This document shows positions 10,762 to 18,062 of a stretch of 64,000 bases of DNA, piece after piece (position 1 is the first letter of the stretch; the number at the start of each line of letters is the position of its first letter). The stretch covers positions 1 through 64,000 of the forward strand of contig JAJPIJ010000025.1 in assembly GCA_021324815.1 (NCBI GenBank), in the 5' to 3' direction. This stretch comes from Gammaproteobacteria bacterium. Its GTDB lineage: Bacteria; Pseudomonadota; Gammaproteobacteria; JAJPIJ01. The notes under the pieces are model-generated. The model had not been told where the DNA came from and ran no database searches. It saw nothing but the letters and a program-made list of their open reading frames with translations. The position numbers were made by a program, and so were the translations under genes.

Positions 10762-10790
10762 TTGATCCCCGTCGCCCGAGCGCATAGAAT
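10762..10790 (+). promoter_or_regulatory. Putative sigma-70 promoter of the alpha segment
   Basis: TTGATC at 10762-10767 and TAGAAT at 10785-10790 are separated by exactly 17 bases in the only sizeable gap (92 bases) of the spc-alpha region. This would start transcription about 45 bases before rpsM. Inference from consensus and placement only. Confidence 0.5.
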
Positions 10791-10794
10791 CCCC

Positions 10795-10817
10795 GCCCCC
10801 TTCAAGGGGATGGGGGC
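10795..10817 (+). promoter_or_regulatory. GC-rich hairpin leader before rpsM
   Basis: GCCCCC at 10795-10800 can pair with GGGGGC at 10812-10817, or its CCCC can pair with GGGG at 10806-10809 (loop TTCAA); the two pairings exclude each other. It is not followed by a T-run, so it is not a terminator. In E. coli, S4 represses the alpha operon at a structured leader in this place; a similar role is only suggested. Confidence 0.4.
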
Positions 10818-10844
10818 TGTTTCCAAATTGAGAGAGGTGGACTG

Positions 10845-11225
10845 ATGGCGCGCGTGGCGGGTGTAAACATACCGGTGCAGAAGCACGCGGAGATTGCCCT
10901 GCGGTACATCTACGGCATCGGGCCGACGCGCGCCCGCGACATCTGCAAGGCGGCGGGCGTGAACCCCGCCACCCGCGTCAAGGACCTGAACGAGACGCAG
11001 CTCGACGCCATCCGCGCCGAGGTGGCGAAATTCACCGTCGAGGGCGATCTGCGCCGCGAGATTTCGATGAACATCAAGCGGCTCATGGATCTGGGCTGCT
11101 ACCGCGGCCTGCGCCACCGTCGCGGCCTGCCGGTGCGCGGCCAGCGCACCCGCACCAACGCGCGCACCCGCAAGGGGCCGCGCAAGGCGATCAAAAAATT
11201 GGCCGCCCCGGCCGCCACCACCTGA
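10845..11225 (+). CDS. rpsM: 30S ribosomal protein S13
   Basis: A 126-aa protein beginning [20 protein letters not shown], with the helix-two-turn-helix region and the C-terminal [20 protein letters not shown] signature. The tail is longer than usual and ends Ala/Thr-rich. It contacts the P-site tRNA and the B1 bridges. GAGAGAGG precedes the start. First gene of the alpha segment. Confidence 0.99.
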   Translation: MARVAGVNIPVQKHAEIALRYIYGIGPTRARDICKAAGVNPATRVKDLNETQLDAIRAEVAKFTVEGDLRREISMNIKRLMDLGCYRGLRHRRGLPVRGQRTRTNARTRKGPRKAIKKLAAPAATT

Positions 11226-11241
11226 TTGAGCGATCTCAAAC

Positions 11242-11679
11242 ATGGCTGACACATCGACACCTGCAAATCCAGCGGCGCCCGCGGCGGCGGCACCCGCCAC
11301 CGCGCCGCGCGCCCGCAAGCGCGCCAGAAAGACCGTGGTGGACGGCATTGCGCACATCCACGCGTCCTTCAACAACACCATCATCACCATCACCGATCGC
11401 CAGGGCAACGTCATTGCCTGGGCGACGGCGGGTGGCGCCGGGTTCCGCGGTTCGCGCAAGAGCACGCCGTTCGCCGCCCAGGTGGCCGCCGAGAAGGTGG
11501 CGGCGGCGCTGAAGGAGCTCGGCGTGCAGAGCCTGGACGTGTACGTGAAGGGGCCGGGGCCGGGACGCGAATCGGCGGTGCGGGCGCTCAACGCCTCGGG
11601 CTTCAAGGTGACGAACATCACCGACGTGACGCCCATTCCGCACAACGGCTGCCGCCCGCCGAAACGGCGCCGCGTTTGA
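11242..11679 (+). CDS. rpsK: 30S ribosomal protein S11
   Basis: A 145-aa protein; S11 is usually near 129 aa, and the surplus is an Ala/Pro-rich N-terminal extension (about residues 4-24). The core begins at [20 protein letters not shown] and the C-terminus ends [17 protein letters not shown], the family signature. It lies on the 30S platform. Confidence 0.99.
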   Translation: MADTSTPANPAAPAAAAPATAPRARKRARKTVVDGIAHIHASFNNTIITITDRQGNVIAWATAGGAGFRGSRKSTPFAAQVAAEKVAAALKELGVQSLDVYVKGPGPGRESAVRALNASGFKVTNITDVTPIPHNGCRPPKRRRV

Positions 11680-11708
11680 CGCTCATACCACCGGGAATCT
11701 GAGGAATC

Positions 11709-12332
11709 ATGGCGAGATACATCGGGCCGAAGTGCAAGAAGAGCCGCAGTCACGGCGCCGACTTGAACCTGAAGGGGCGCGGGCGCTCGCTCGAGTCGAA
11801 GTGCCAGCTCGACAAGCCGCCGGGCCAGCATGGCGACAACCGCCAGCGCCGCACCTCGGACTACGCCCTGCAACTGCGCGAGAAGCAGAAACTGCGCTAC
11901 ATGTACGGCGTGCTGGAGCGCCAGTTCCGCAATTACTACGCCGAGGCGGCGCGCCGCAGGGGCGCCACGGGCGAAAACCTGTTCAAGCTGCTGGAGTGCC
12001 GGCTGGACAACGTGGTGTACCGCATGGGCTTCGGCTCCACCCGCGCCGAGGCCCGCCAGCTGGTCCGCCACAAGGCGGTGAGCGTGAACGGCCAGACTGT
12101 GAACATTCCCTCCTACAGCGTGCGTCCCCGCGATGTGATCGCCGTCCGCGAGCACGCCAAAAAGCAGGCCCGCATCCAGGACGCGCTGACCGTCGCCGAG
12201 CAGCTCGGCCTGCCGGAGTGGGTCGAGGTCGACGCGGCCAAGATGGAGGGCGTGTTCAAGAACGTTCCCGATCGCGCCGATCTGCCGCCGGACATCAACG
12301 AGGCGCTGGTGGTGGCGTTGTACTCGAAGTAA
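11709..12332 (+). CDS. rpsD: 30S ribosomal protein S4
   Basis: A 207-aa protein starting [19 protein letters not shown]. The conserved KPPGQHG segment and the S4 RNA-binding domain ([20 protein letters not shown] onward) are complete. S4 nucleates 30S assembly and in E. coli represses the alpha operon. Followed after 39 bases by rpoA. Confidence 0.99.
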   Translation: MARYIGPKCKKSRSHGADLNLKGRGRSLESKCQLDKPPGQHGDNRQRRTSDYALQLREKQKLRYMYGVLERQFRNYYAEAARRRGATGENLFKLLECRLDNVVYRMGFGSTRAEARQLVRHKAVSVNGQTVNIPSYSVRPRDVIAVREHAKKQARIQDALTVAEQLGLPEWVEVDAAKMEGVFKNVPDRADLPPDINEALVVALYSK

Positions 12333-12371
12333 GGCACGGCGTGGCGGCAGGCCGGTAATGCAGGAGAAATC

Positions 12372-13373
12372 ATGATGCGCGCAACCGAAATCGAATTGCT
12401 GAAACCCCGTCTGGTCGAGGTCGAGCCGGTGAACGAGCGCTGCGCCAAGATCACGCTCGAACCGCTGGATCGTGGCTTCGGCCACACGCTGGGCAACGCC
12501 CTGCGCCGGGTGCTGCTGTCCTCGCTGCCGGGCAGCGCGGTGGTGGAGGTGGAAATCAGCGGCGTGCTGCATGAATACACCACCATCCCCGGGGTGCAGG
12601 AGGACGTCATCGACATCCTGTTGAACCTGAAGAACCTGGCCATCCGCATGCACGCCAAGCGCGAGGCGACGCTGACCCTGAACAAGAAGGGCCCGGGCAA
12701 GGTCACCGCCGGCGACATCACCCTCGATCACGACGTCGAGATCGTGAATCCGGAGCAGCACATCGCCACGCTGACCGAGGCCGGCGAGCTGAACATGACG
12801 TTGAAGGTCGCGCGCGGCCGCGGCTACGAGCCGGTCACCGCCCGCATCCTGCCGGAGGAGGCCGGCCAGACCATCGGCCGCCTCAAGCTGGACGCGAGCT
12901 TCAGCCCCATCCGGCGCGTTGCCTACGAGGTGCAGAACGCGCGCGTCGAGCAGCGCACCGATCTGGACAAGCTGATCATGACGGTGGAGACGAACGGCGC
13001 CATCGATCCGGAGACGGCGGTGCGCCAGGCCGCCCAGTTGCTCAGGGATCAGTTATCCGTGTTCGTGGACCTGCAGGGCGCCGAGCAGCCCGAGGCCGCC
13101 CATCGCGCCGAGGCGGAGATCGATCCCATCCTGCTGCGTCCGATCGACGATCTGGAGCTGACCGTGCGCTCCGCCAACTGTCTCAAGGCCGAGAGCATCC
13201 ATTACATCGGCGACCTCATCCAGCGCACCGAGGTGGAATTGCTCAAGACCCCCAATCTCGGCAAGAAGTCGCTGACCGAGATCAAGGAGGTGCTGGCCGC
13301 GCGCGGCCTGTCGCTCGGCATGCGCCTGGAAAACTGGCCACCGGCGTCGCTGGCCGCCAAGGCCTCCGCCTGA
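12372..13373 (+). CDS. rpoA: DNA-directed RNA polymerase subunit alpha
   Basis: A 333-aa protein. The N-terminal dimerisation domain has [20 protein letters not shown], and the C-terminal domain (about residues 255-320) has [10 protein letters not shown], the surface that contacts UP elements and activators, followed by [18 protein letters not shown]. Two adjacent ATG codons are possible starts; the first is taken. Preceded by GGAG at 12362-12365. Confidence 0.99.
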   Translation: MMRATEIELLKPRLVEVEPVNERCAKITLEPLDRGFGHTLGNALRRVLLSSLPGSAVVEVEISGVLHEYTTIPGVQEDVIDILLNLKNLAIRMHAKREATLTLNKKGPGKVTAGDITLDHDVEIVNPEQHIATLTEAGELNMTLKVARGRGYEPVTARILPEEAGQTIGRLKLDASFSPIRRVAYEVQNARVEQRTDLDKLIMTVETNGAIDPETAVRQAAQLLRDQLSVFVDLQGAEQPEAAHRAEAEIDPILLRPIDDLELTVRSANCLKAESIHYIGDLIQRTEVELLKTPNLGKKSLTEIKEVLAARGLSLGMRLENWPPASLAAKASA

Positions 13374-13405
13374 TCGCCGGCCGCAACTGAACGGAGGAAA
13401 GCCGC

Positions 13406-13789
13406 ATGCGTCATCGCAACATAGGCCGCCAGCTCAGCCGCGACAGCTCCGCCCGCAAGGCCGTGCTGCGCAGCCTGGCGCAGTCGTTGTTCCGCCACGA
13501 GCTCATCACCACGACGCTGCCGAAGGCCAAAGAGCTGCGCCGCACCGCCGAACCGCTCATCACCCTGGCCAAGAAGGACAGCCTGGCGCATCGCCGGCTG
13601 GCCTTTGATCGCCTGCGCGATCGCGAGATGGTGACGAAACTCTTCAAGGAGCTGGGGCCGCGCTACGCCCGGCGCCCGGGCGGCTATCTGCGCATCCTGA
13701 AGCGCGGCTTCCGCCGCGGCGACTGCGCGCCGCTGGCCATCGTCGAGCTGGTGGATCGCCCCGTCCCACCTCCCGCCGCAAAAGCCTGA
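13406..13789 (+). CDS. rplQ: 50S ribosomal protein L17
   Basis: A 127-aa protein with [20 protein letters not shown] at the N-terminus and the conserved RFLK-like [20 protein letters not shown] at the C-terminus. It lies around the exit tunnel. Last gene of the supercluster; a strong terminator follows 25 bases later. GGAGGAAAG precedes the start. Confidence 0.99.
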   Translation: MRHRNIGRQLSRDSSARKAVLRSLAQSLFRHELITTTLPKAKELRRTAEPLITLAKKDSLAHRRLAFDRLRDREMVTKLFKELGPRYARRPGGYLRILKRGFRRGDCAPLAIVELVDRPVPPPAAKA

Positions 13790-13814
13790 TCGCGCCTTGC
13801 AGTTGTGCGACAAG

Positions 13815-13839
13815 AAACCGGGCCTCGCGCCCGGTTTTT
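13815..13839 (+). terminator. Rho-independent terminator of the ribosomal supercluster
   Basis: AAACCGGGC (13815-13823) pairs perfectly with GCCCGGTTT (13829-13837) around a five-base loop, and a T-run begins inside the stem's 3' arm. It lies directly after rplQ and just before the next gene's start. Confidence 0.93.
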
Positions 13840-13862
13840 GTTTGATTGGGTATACTGCGGCA

Positions 13863-14591
13863 ATGATAGTCCTGTTCACCGACTTCGGCTGGGAGGGCCC
13901 CTACATCGGCCAGATGCAGGCGCGGATCCACGCCATCGCCCCGCGGGAGCCCGTCGTCAACCTGTTTGCCGATCTGCCGGCGCACAACCCGCGGCCGGCG
14001 GCCTACCTGCTCCCGGCCTACGCCGCCGCCTTTCCCGAGGGCAGTGTGTTTGTCTGCGTGGTTGACCCGGCGGTCGGCAGCGGCTGGCATCACCCCTGCG
14101 CGGTGTGTTGCGACGGCAGGAAATACGTCGGCCCGGACAACGGCCTGTTCGAAATCCTCAGGCGGCGCGCGAAGAGCACCGATGTTCACCGCATCCTCTG
14201 GCGGCCGGAGCGGATGTCCCACAGCTTCCACGGCCGCGATCTCTACGCGCCGGTGGCCGCCAGGCTGGCCGCCGGACAGGCCGTGGAAATGGAGAGGGCG
14301 GCGGGCCTGCGCTTTCCGGAATGGCCGGATGACCTGGCGGAGATCATCTACATCGACCGCTTCGGCAACGCCATGACCGGCCTGCGTTCGGCCCATGTGG
14401 CCCCCGATGCCACGTTGAAGGTCATGGGCAAATCGCTGCGACGGCTGAAGACGTTTGCGGACGCCGCGCCGGGCGAGGGGTTCTGGTACGAAAACGCCAA
14501 CGGCCTCGTCGAAATCGCCGTCAACGAGGGCCGCGCCGATCAAGTCTTTGATTTGGTGGTCGGCGATGCCGTGAGCGTGGAGATTCCCTGA
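13863..14591 (+). CDS. SAM hydroxide adenosyltransferase family protein (DUF62)
   Basis: A 242-aa protein from ATG 13863 (MIVLFTDFGWEGPYIGQM). Family members hydrolyse S-adenosylmethionine to adenosine and methionine. Seen: Asp68 in VVDPAVGS, the GPDNGLF segment, and FHGRD with His123. The reported Asp-Arg-His triad of archaeal homologues is Asp68, Arg75, His127; here residue 75 is Trp (followed by two His), so the Arg is lost. The protein may therefore have altered or no hydrolase activity. TATACT at 13851-13856 is a possible -10 only six bases from the start. It overlaps the next gene by one base. Confidence 0.85.
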   Translation: MIVLFTDFGWEGPYIGQMQARIHAIAPREPVVNLFADLPAHNPRPAAYLLPAYAAAFPEGSVFVCVVDPAVGSGWHHPCAVCCDGRKYVGPDNGLFEILRRRAKSTDVHRILWRPERMSHSFHGRDLYAPVAARLAAGQAVEMERAAGLRFPEWPDDLAEIIYIDRFGNAMTGLRSAHVAPDATLKVMGKSLRRLKTFADAAPGEGFWYENANGLVEIAVNEGRADQVFDLVVGDAVSVEIP

Positions 14592-15808
14592 TGCATTCCT
14601 CCGCATCCGCCGTGCGCAAATGGGCGCGCGTCCTGCTGTTCGGCGCATGCACGTCACTGGCCGCCGCCGTCGCGGACGAAACGCGGGATCTGCCGGTCAA
14701 CATGCCGGCGCAGGGATTGCCGCCGCCGTTCGCCACGCCCTCCGTGGCCAATCCGCCATACGTCATCCAGCGTCCGGCGGGCGCGGAGCTGAAGCTGCCG
14801 CCGGGGTTCAAGGTGGCGGAATGGGCCACCGGCCTGCCCGGGCCGCGCGCCATGCTGCTGGGGCCGGGAGGGGAGGTGCTGGTGTCCGCCACGCGCGCCG
14901 GTGCGGTCATGGCCATCCGCGACGGTGGCACCAAGACGTTGATCGATGATCTCGACGATCCGTATGGCCTCGCCTTCTACGACCGCTGGCTGTATGTCGC
15001 CGAGACCACCTCCGTCAAACGCTACCCCTACGACAGCAAGGGCATGACGGTCGGTCCGGGCGAGGAGGTCATTTCGCTAGAGGGCACGGACGGCGGTCAC
15101 ATCACGCGCACGCTGTTGTTCGACGCCAGGCACGAATATCTCTACGTCAGCGTCGGCTCCGGTTCGAACGTGGATGCCGGCGAGCCCGCGATCCGCGCGG
15201 CGATCAACCGCTATCACCCCGGCGGCCGCGGGCACGAGATTTACGCCTCGGGCATACGCAACGCCATGGGGCTGGGCTGGAACCCCGTGACCGGCGAGCT
15301 TTGGGCGACCTCGCACGAGCGCGACGGGCTGGGTGACGACCTGCCGCCGGATTTTCTCACGCGCGTCCGGCAGGGCGGCTTCTACGGCTGGCCGTACGCC
15401 TACATCGGACCGCACGAAGACCCGCGCCGCAGGGGCGAGGCGCCGGAGCGGGTGGCGAAGACGCTCTATCCCAGCGTGCTCTTGGGCGGCCATGCGGGCG
15501 CGATGGGCCTGCTGTTCTATACCGGCGCGCAGTTCCCGGTGAAATACAGGAACGGCTGTTTCGTCGCCCTGCACGGCTCGTGGAACCGGGCCAGGCGCGC
15601 GGGCTACCGCGTGGTTTTCGTGCCGTTCAAGGACGGCAAACCAATCGCCGGTCCGGAGGATTTCCTGACCGGCTGGATGCTGGGCGAGGAGCGGCAGGAA
15701 GTCTGGGGCAGGCCGGTCGGTCTGCTGCAACTGCCGGATGGATCCATGCTGGTGTCCGATGACGGCGCCGGCAAAATCTGGCGCGTGTCCTACACGGCAA
15801 CAAAATAA
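14591..15808 (+). CDS. Exported sorbosone/glucose dehydrogenase-like beta-propeller
   Basis: A 405-aa protein starting in the TGATG overlap with the preceding gene. The N-terminus (KWARVLLFGACTSLAAAVA) is a signal peptide with cleavage near Ala-Ala-Ala-Val-Ala. Propeller segments such as LPPGFKVAEWATGLPGPRAM, SGIRNAMGLGWNPVTGELW and LLQLPDGSMLVSDD match the sorbosone dehydrogenase/soluble PQQ sugar dehydrogenase family. Expected to be a periplasmic oxidoreductase or binding protein; the substrate and whether it uses PQQ cannot be told. No PQQ synthesis genes lie in the window. Confidence 0.8.
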   Translation: MHSSASAVRKWARVLLFGACTSLAAAVADETRDLPVNMPAQGLPPPFATPSVANPPYVIQRPAGAELKLPPGFKVAEWATGLPGPRAMLLGPGGEVLVSATRAGAVMAIRDGGTKTLIDDLDDPYGLAFYDRWLYVAETTSVKRYPYDSKGMTVGPGEEVISLEGTDGGHITRTLLFDARHEYLYVSVGSGSNVDAGEPAIRAAINRYHPGGRGHEIYASGIRNAMGLGWNPVTGELWATSHERDGLGDDLPPDFLTRVRQGGFYGWPYAYIGPHEDPRRRGEAPERVAKTLYPSVLLGGHAGAMGLLFYTGAQFPVKYRNGCFVALHGSWNRARRAGYRVVFVPFKDGKPIAGPEDFLTGWMLGEERQEVWGRPVGLLQLPDGSMLVSDDGAGKIWRVSYTATK

Positions 15809-15823
15809 ACCCAAGGAGCATTC

Positions 15824-16756
15824 ATGTCGGCGCTGATCTGCGGTTCGTTCGCCTATGACAACATCATGGTCTTCGAGGATCGCTTCAAGAACCATATCCT
15901 GCCGGACAAGATCCACATCCTGAACGTGTCCTTCATGGTGCCGCGCATGCGGCGCGAATTCGGCGGCTGCGCCGGCAACATCGCCTACAATCTGAAACTG
16001 CTCGGCGGCGACCCGCTGCCGATGGGCACGGTCGGCGAAGACTTCCAGCCCTACCGGCAGTGGCTGGCGCAGAATCAAATCCCCGACCGGCACGTGACCG
16101 AGATTTCCGGCCTGCTGACGGCGCAGGCGTTCATCACCACCGATCTCGACGACAACCAGATCACCGCCTTCCATCCCGGCGCGATGAATTTCGCGCATAT
16201 GAACAAGGTCTCCGCCGCGAACGGCGTGACCATCGGCGTCATCGCCCCCGACGGCCGCGACGGCATGATCGAACACGCCGCGCAGTTCGCCGCTGCGGGC
16301 ATCCCCTTCATCTTCGATCCGGGCCAGGGCATGCCGATGTTCAACGGCGATGATTTGAAAAAATTCATCGCGCAGGCCGCCTGGGTGACGCTGAACGATT
16401 ACGAATGGCAGTTGATGCAGGAACGCACGGGTTTGAACATCGAGCAGATCACGCGGCAGGTGCAGGCATTGATCGTGACGCGCGGCGCCAAAGGCTCCGT
16501 GATCTACACCAAGGAGAAGACCTACGACATCCCCATCGCCAAGGCGCGGCAGCTCGTCGATCCCACCGGCTGCGGCGATGCTTACCGCGCGGGTCTCATC
16601 TACGGCCTGATGAACGGGCTGGACTGGGAAACCACCGGCCGCATCGCCGCGCTCATGGGCGCCATCAAGATCGAATCCGCCGGCACCCAGAACCACAAAT
16701 TCAAGCGCTCGGATTTCGACGCCCGCTTCCGTGAATCTTTCCAGCGCAGCTTGTAG
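15824..16756 (+). CDS. PfkB-family kinase, adenosine kinase-like
   Basis: A 310-aa ribokinase-fold kinase with AAGGAG six bases before the start. Signatures: GGCAGNIAYNLKLLGGDP (first PfkB motif, residues about 46-63), and DPTGCGDAYRAGLIYG (second motif with the catalytic Asp; GCGD replaces the common GAGD). Proteobacterial proteins of this group are annotated as adenosine or carbohydrate kinases. With a SAM hydrolase-like gene two positions upstream, phosphorylation of released adenosine to AMP is an attractive inference. Its last 96 bases are repeated at 17310-17405 (88% identical), beyond a toxin-antitoxin pair. Confidence 0.85.
   Translation: MSALICGSFAYDNIMVFEDRFKNHILPDKIHILNVSFMVPRMRREFGGCAGNIAYNLKLLGGDPLPMGTVGEDFQPYRQWLAQNQIPDRHVTEISGLLTAQAFITTDLDDNQITAFHPGAMNFAHMNKVSAANGVTIGVIAPDGRDGMIEHAAQFAAAGIPFIFDPGQGMPMFNGDDLKKFIAQAAWVTLNDYEWQLMQERTGLNIEQITRQVQALIVTRGAKGSVIYTKEKTYDIPIAKARQLVDPTGCGDAYRAGLIYGLMNGLDWETTGRIAALMGAIKIESAGTQNHKFKRSDFDARFRESFQRSL
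16661..16756 (+). repeat. Direct repeat copy 1: functional 3' end of the PfkB kinase gene
   Basis: These 96 bases, including the TAG stop, match 17310-17405 at 84 of 96 positions, with the first 42 bases identical. The differences fall mostly at third codon positions, and both copies keep the reading frame and end in a stop codon. Confidence 0.92.
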
Positions 16757-16800
16757 CTGCGCATGCCGTCCAAGGCGGCATTTGGAATTCTCTCAAGATA

Positions 16801-16838
16801 CCGTTCGTGCTGAGGTATCGAAGCATGAACGGTTTTTT
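16801..16838 (+). terminator. Hairpin with T-run after the kinase gene (dispersed-repeat type)
   Basis: CCGTTCGTGCT (16801-16811) pairs with AGCATGAACGG (16822-16832), one G-T pair, ten-base loop, then six T. It could end kinase transcription. The sequence resembles intergenic repeats seen in many proteobacterial genomes, which is recollection and not a search. Confidence 0.75.
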
Positions 16839-16862
16839 ATTCATCTGGGATTTGACCCTCGA

Positions 16863-17075
16863 TCACAAATCCTCCGGCGTCAATCCCGTATGTTTGGCGA
16901 TACGGGCAAGCATGCGCGGACCGATTTCTTCCCGTTCATGGAACGCGAATACAAAATCAGGCTGGCCTCGCCGAGCCAGTGTTTTATGAGAACCGGACTG
17001 ACGCTTGATTCGCCAGCCGATTCGAAGGAGGGCGGAAAGAACACGATTGGCCTTCGAAGAAGGCCAATGACTCAT
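16863..17075 (-). CDS. hicA: HicA-type mRNA interferase toxin
   Basis: A 70-aa basic protein with the double-stranded RNA-binding-like HicA fold: KANRVLSALLRIGWRIKRQ, then SGSHKTL, whose His is the expected catalytic residue. HicA toxins cleave mRNA and arrest growth. The gene follows hicB on the minus strand with a four-base overlap (start at 17075, hicB stop at 17072). The hicB-hicA order is the reverse of the E. coli order but is common. The pair sits between two copies of a kinase gene end. Confidence 0.85.
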   Translation of the reverse strand: MSHWPSSKANRVLSALLRIGWRIKRQSGSHKTLARRGQPDFVFAFHEREEIGPRMLARIAKHTGLTPEDL

Positions 17076-17278
17076 GCCGCCCTGAGGACGATACGAATAG
17101 GTTGAGGCTTACTTTCGGCGTGTTCAAGACGCTCTGCTATGACGCGCAGCGCCAGGGTTTCCACCTTCACAAGGGCTTCATCCGATGAGGCTCCATAGGC
17201 CATGACACCGGGCAGCTGAGGCACCTCAGCCAGCCAGCGGCCATCTTCTTCCTGCTCGAATTCCAGAGTTAAGTCCAT
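17072..17278 (-). CDS. hicB: HicB-family antitoxin
   Basis: A 68-aa protein with the partial RNase H-like HicB fold: LEFEQEEDGRWLAEVPQLPG then a helix rich in Glu/Leu. There is no C-terminal DNA-binding domain, so any autoregulation would need another route; two tandem 10-base repeats lie just upstream. Translationally coupled to hicA. No strong ribosome-binding site is visible before ATG 17278. Confidence 0.85.
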   Translation of the reverse strand: MDLTLEFEQEEDGRWLAEVPQLPGVMAYGASSDEALVKVETLALRVIAERLEHAESKPQPIRIVLRAA

Positions 17279-17287
17279 GGTTTTATT

Positions 17288-17307
17288 TTACGGCAGATTA
17301 CGGCAGA
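17288..17307. repeat. Two tandem copies of a 10-base repeat upstream of hicB
   Basis: TTACGGCAGA occurs at 17288-17297 and again at 17298-17307, ten bases before the hicB start and two bases from the repeated kinase end. It may be an operator or a scar of insertion. Confidence 0.8.
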
Positions 17308-17309
17308 GT

Positions 17310-17405
17310 GCCATCAAGATCGAATCCGCCGGCACCCAGAACCACAAATTCCGACGCTCGGATTTTGACGTCCGCTTCCGCGAGTCATTCCACCGCAGCC
17401 TTTAA
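17310..17405 (+). repeat. Direct repeat copy 2: orphan 3' end of a PfkB kinase gene
   Basis: Second copy of the kinase 3' end, reading AIKIESAGTQNHKFRRSDFD and on to a TAA at 17403-17405. No start or upstream kinase sequence precedes it. It is the displaced or imported end of a kinase gene left by the event that placed hicBA here. Confidence 0.92.
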
Positions 17406-17434
17406 CGTCGCACATTCCAACATTCAAGATAAAC

Positions 17435-17656
17435 TCAAGTTCTCTCTTTTAAGTCCTTGATTGTTCCATTGCGTACGCAGGCACGCATCCGAACATGCGA
17501 AACTGCTATTTCATCATAATCAGGATTCATTCGACGCCGCCACGAAACTGCTCGGTTACGAGCCGCTCTTTCGTCTTCAAAGGCATTCACGTTAGATACG
17601 AAACCACGCTGCACTCGTACAGCTACCCATATGCCGTTATTATCGGTGTCGTACAT
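17435..17656 (-). CDS. Small conserved-looking hypothetical protein
   Basis: A 73-aa protein from ATG 17656, chosen because AAGGAGG lies eight bases before it; the frame is open upstream to 17713 but without such a site. The product starts MYDTDNNGIWVAVRVQRGF and is rich in Arg (RAARNRAVSWRRRMNPDYD). No signal peptide or membrane segment. No function recognised. The region is clearly less GC-rich than the flanks, suggesting recent acquisition along with hicBA. Confidence 0.6.
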   Translation of the reverse strand: MYDTDNNGIWVAVRVQRGFVSNVNAFEDERAARNRAVSWRRRMNPDYDEIAVSHVRMRACVRNGTIKDLKERT

Positions 17657-17793
17657 TTTCGGAACCTCCTTTTTGTATCCTGCGATGCCAGCTATAAACA
17701 TTCCGATACTCAAAGAACGCGCATGTCTCTCTTAGACCACTCGCTTTGAATGTTGGCCTTGAGAGCTGGCGAACAAAAAGCGCCCTTCTGTCG

Positions 17794-18057
17794 TCATTCG
17801 AGACAATACCAAATCTTATCGCTTTGTCCGTCCCAGAAGAAACACAAAATGCCTACTTGTCCCTCAAGCGCTTGAAGATCAATCTTGCGGAGACCAAAAA
17901 ATGTCCGGTTTCCTGGGTGCCTTTTGGAATATCTAAAATAAAATCGTGCGTCGGCATCTCCAAGCTGGTACAACGACTGGCTATTTGCGAGTTTTCGTGG
18001 AGCACAAAATCGTTTGGTCACTTCTTGAAGAAATAGGGATTTTAGGGGATTTGTCAT
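17794..18057 (-). pseudogene. Probable truncated gene (N-terminal fragment)
   Basis: An 87-aa frame beginning five bases after the stop of the DUF255 gene, with AGGA overlapping that stop. The sequence FYFRYSKRHPGNRTFFGLRK followed by DLQALEGQVGILCFFWDG looks like a genuine conserved protein start, but the frame stops soon after in WYCLE, so I read it as the remnant of a longer gene. Low GC. Function not recognised; a nuclease-like protein is a guess only. The opposite-strand frame 17746-18036 is taken as a shadow. Confidence 0.45.
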
Positions 18058-18062
18058 GACGA

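Noticed and set aside
13846-13862. TATACT at 13851-13856 as promoter giving a leaderless SAM-hydrolase mRNA
   Set aside because: No -35 at a fitting distance and the position overlaps the terminator region; noted only as weak.
17746-18036. Plus-strand 96-codon frame in the low-GC patch
   Set aside because: The opposite strand frame has conserved-looking sequence and couples to the upstream gene; the plus frame has no ribosome-binding site.
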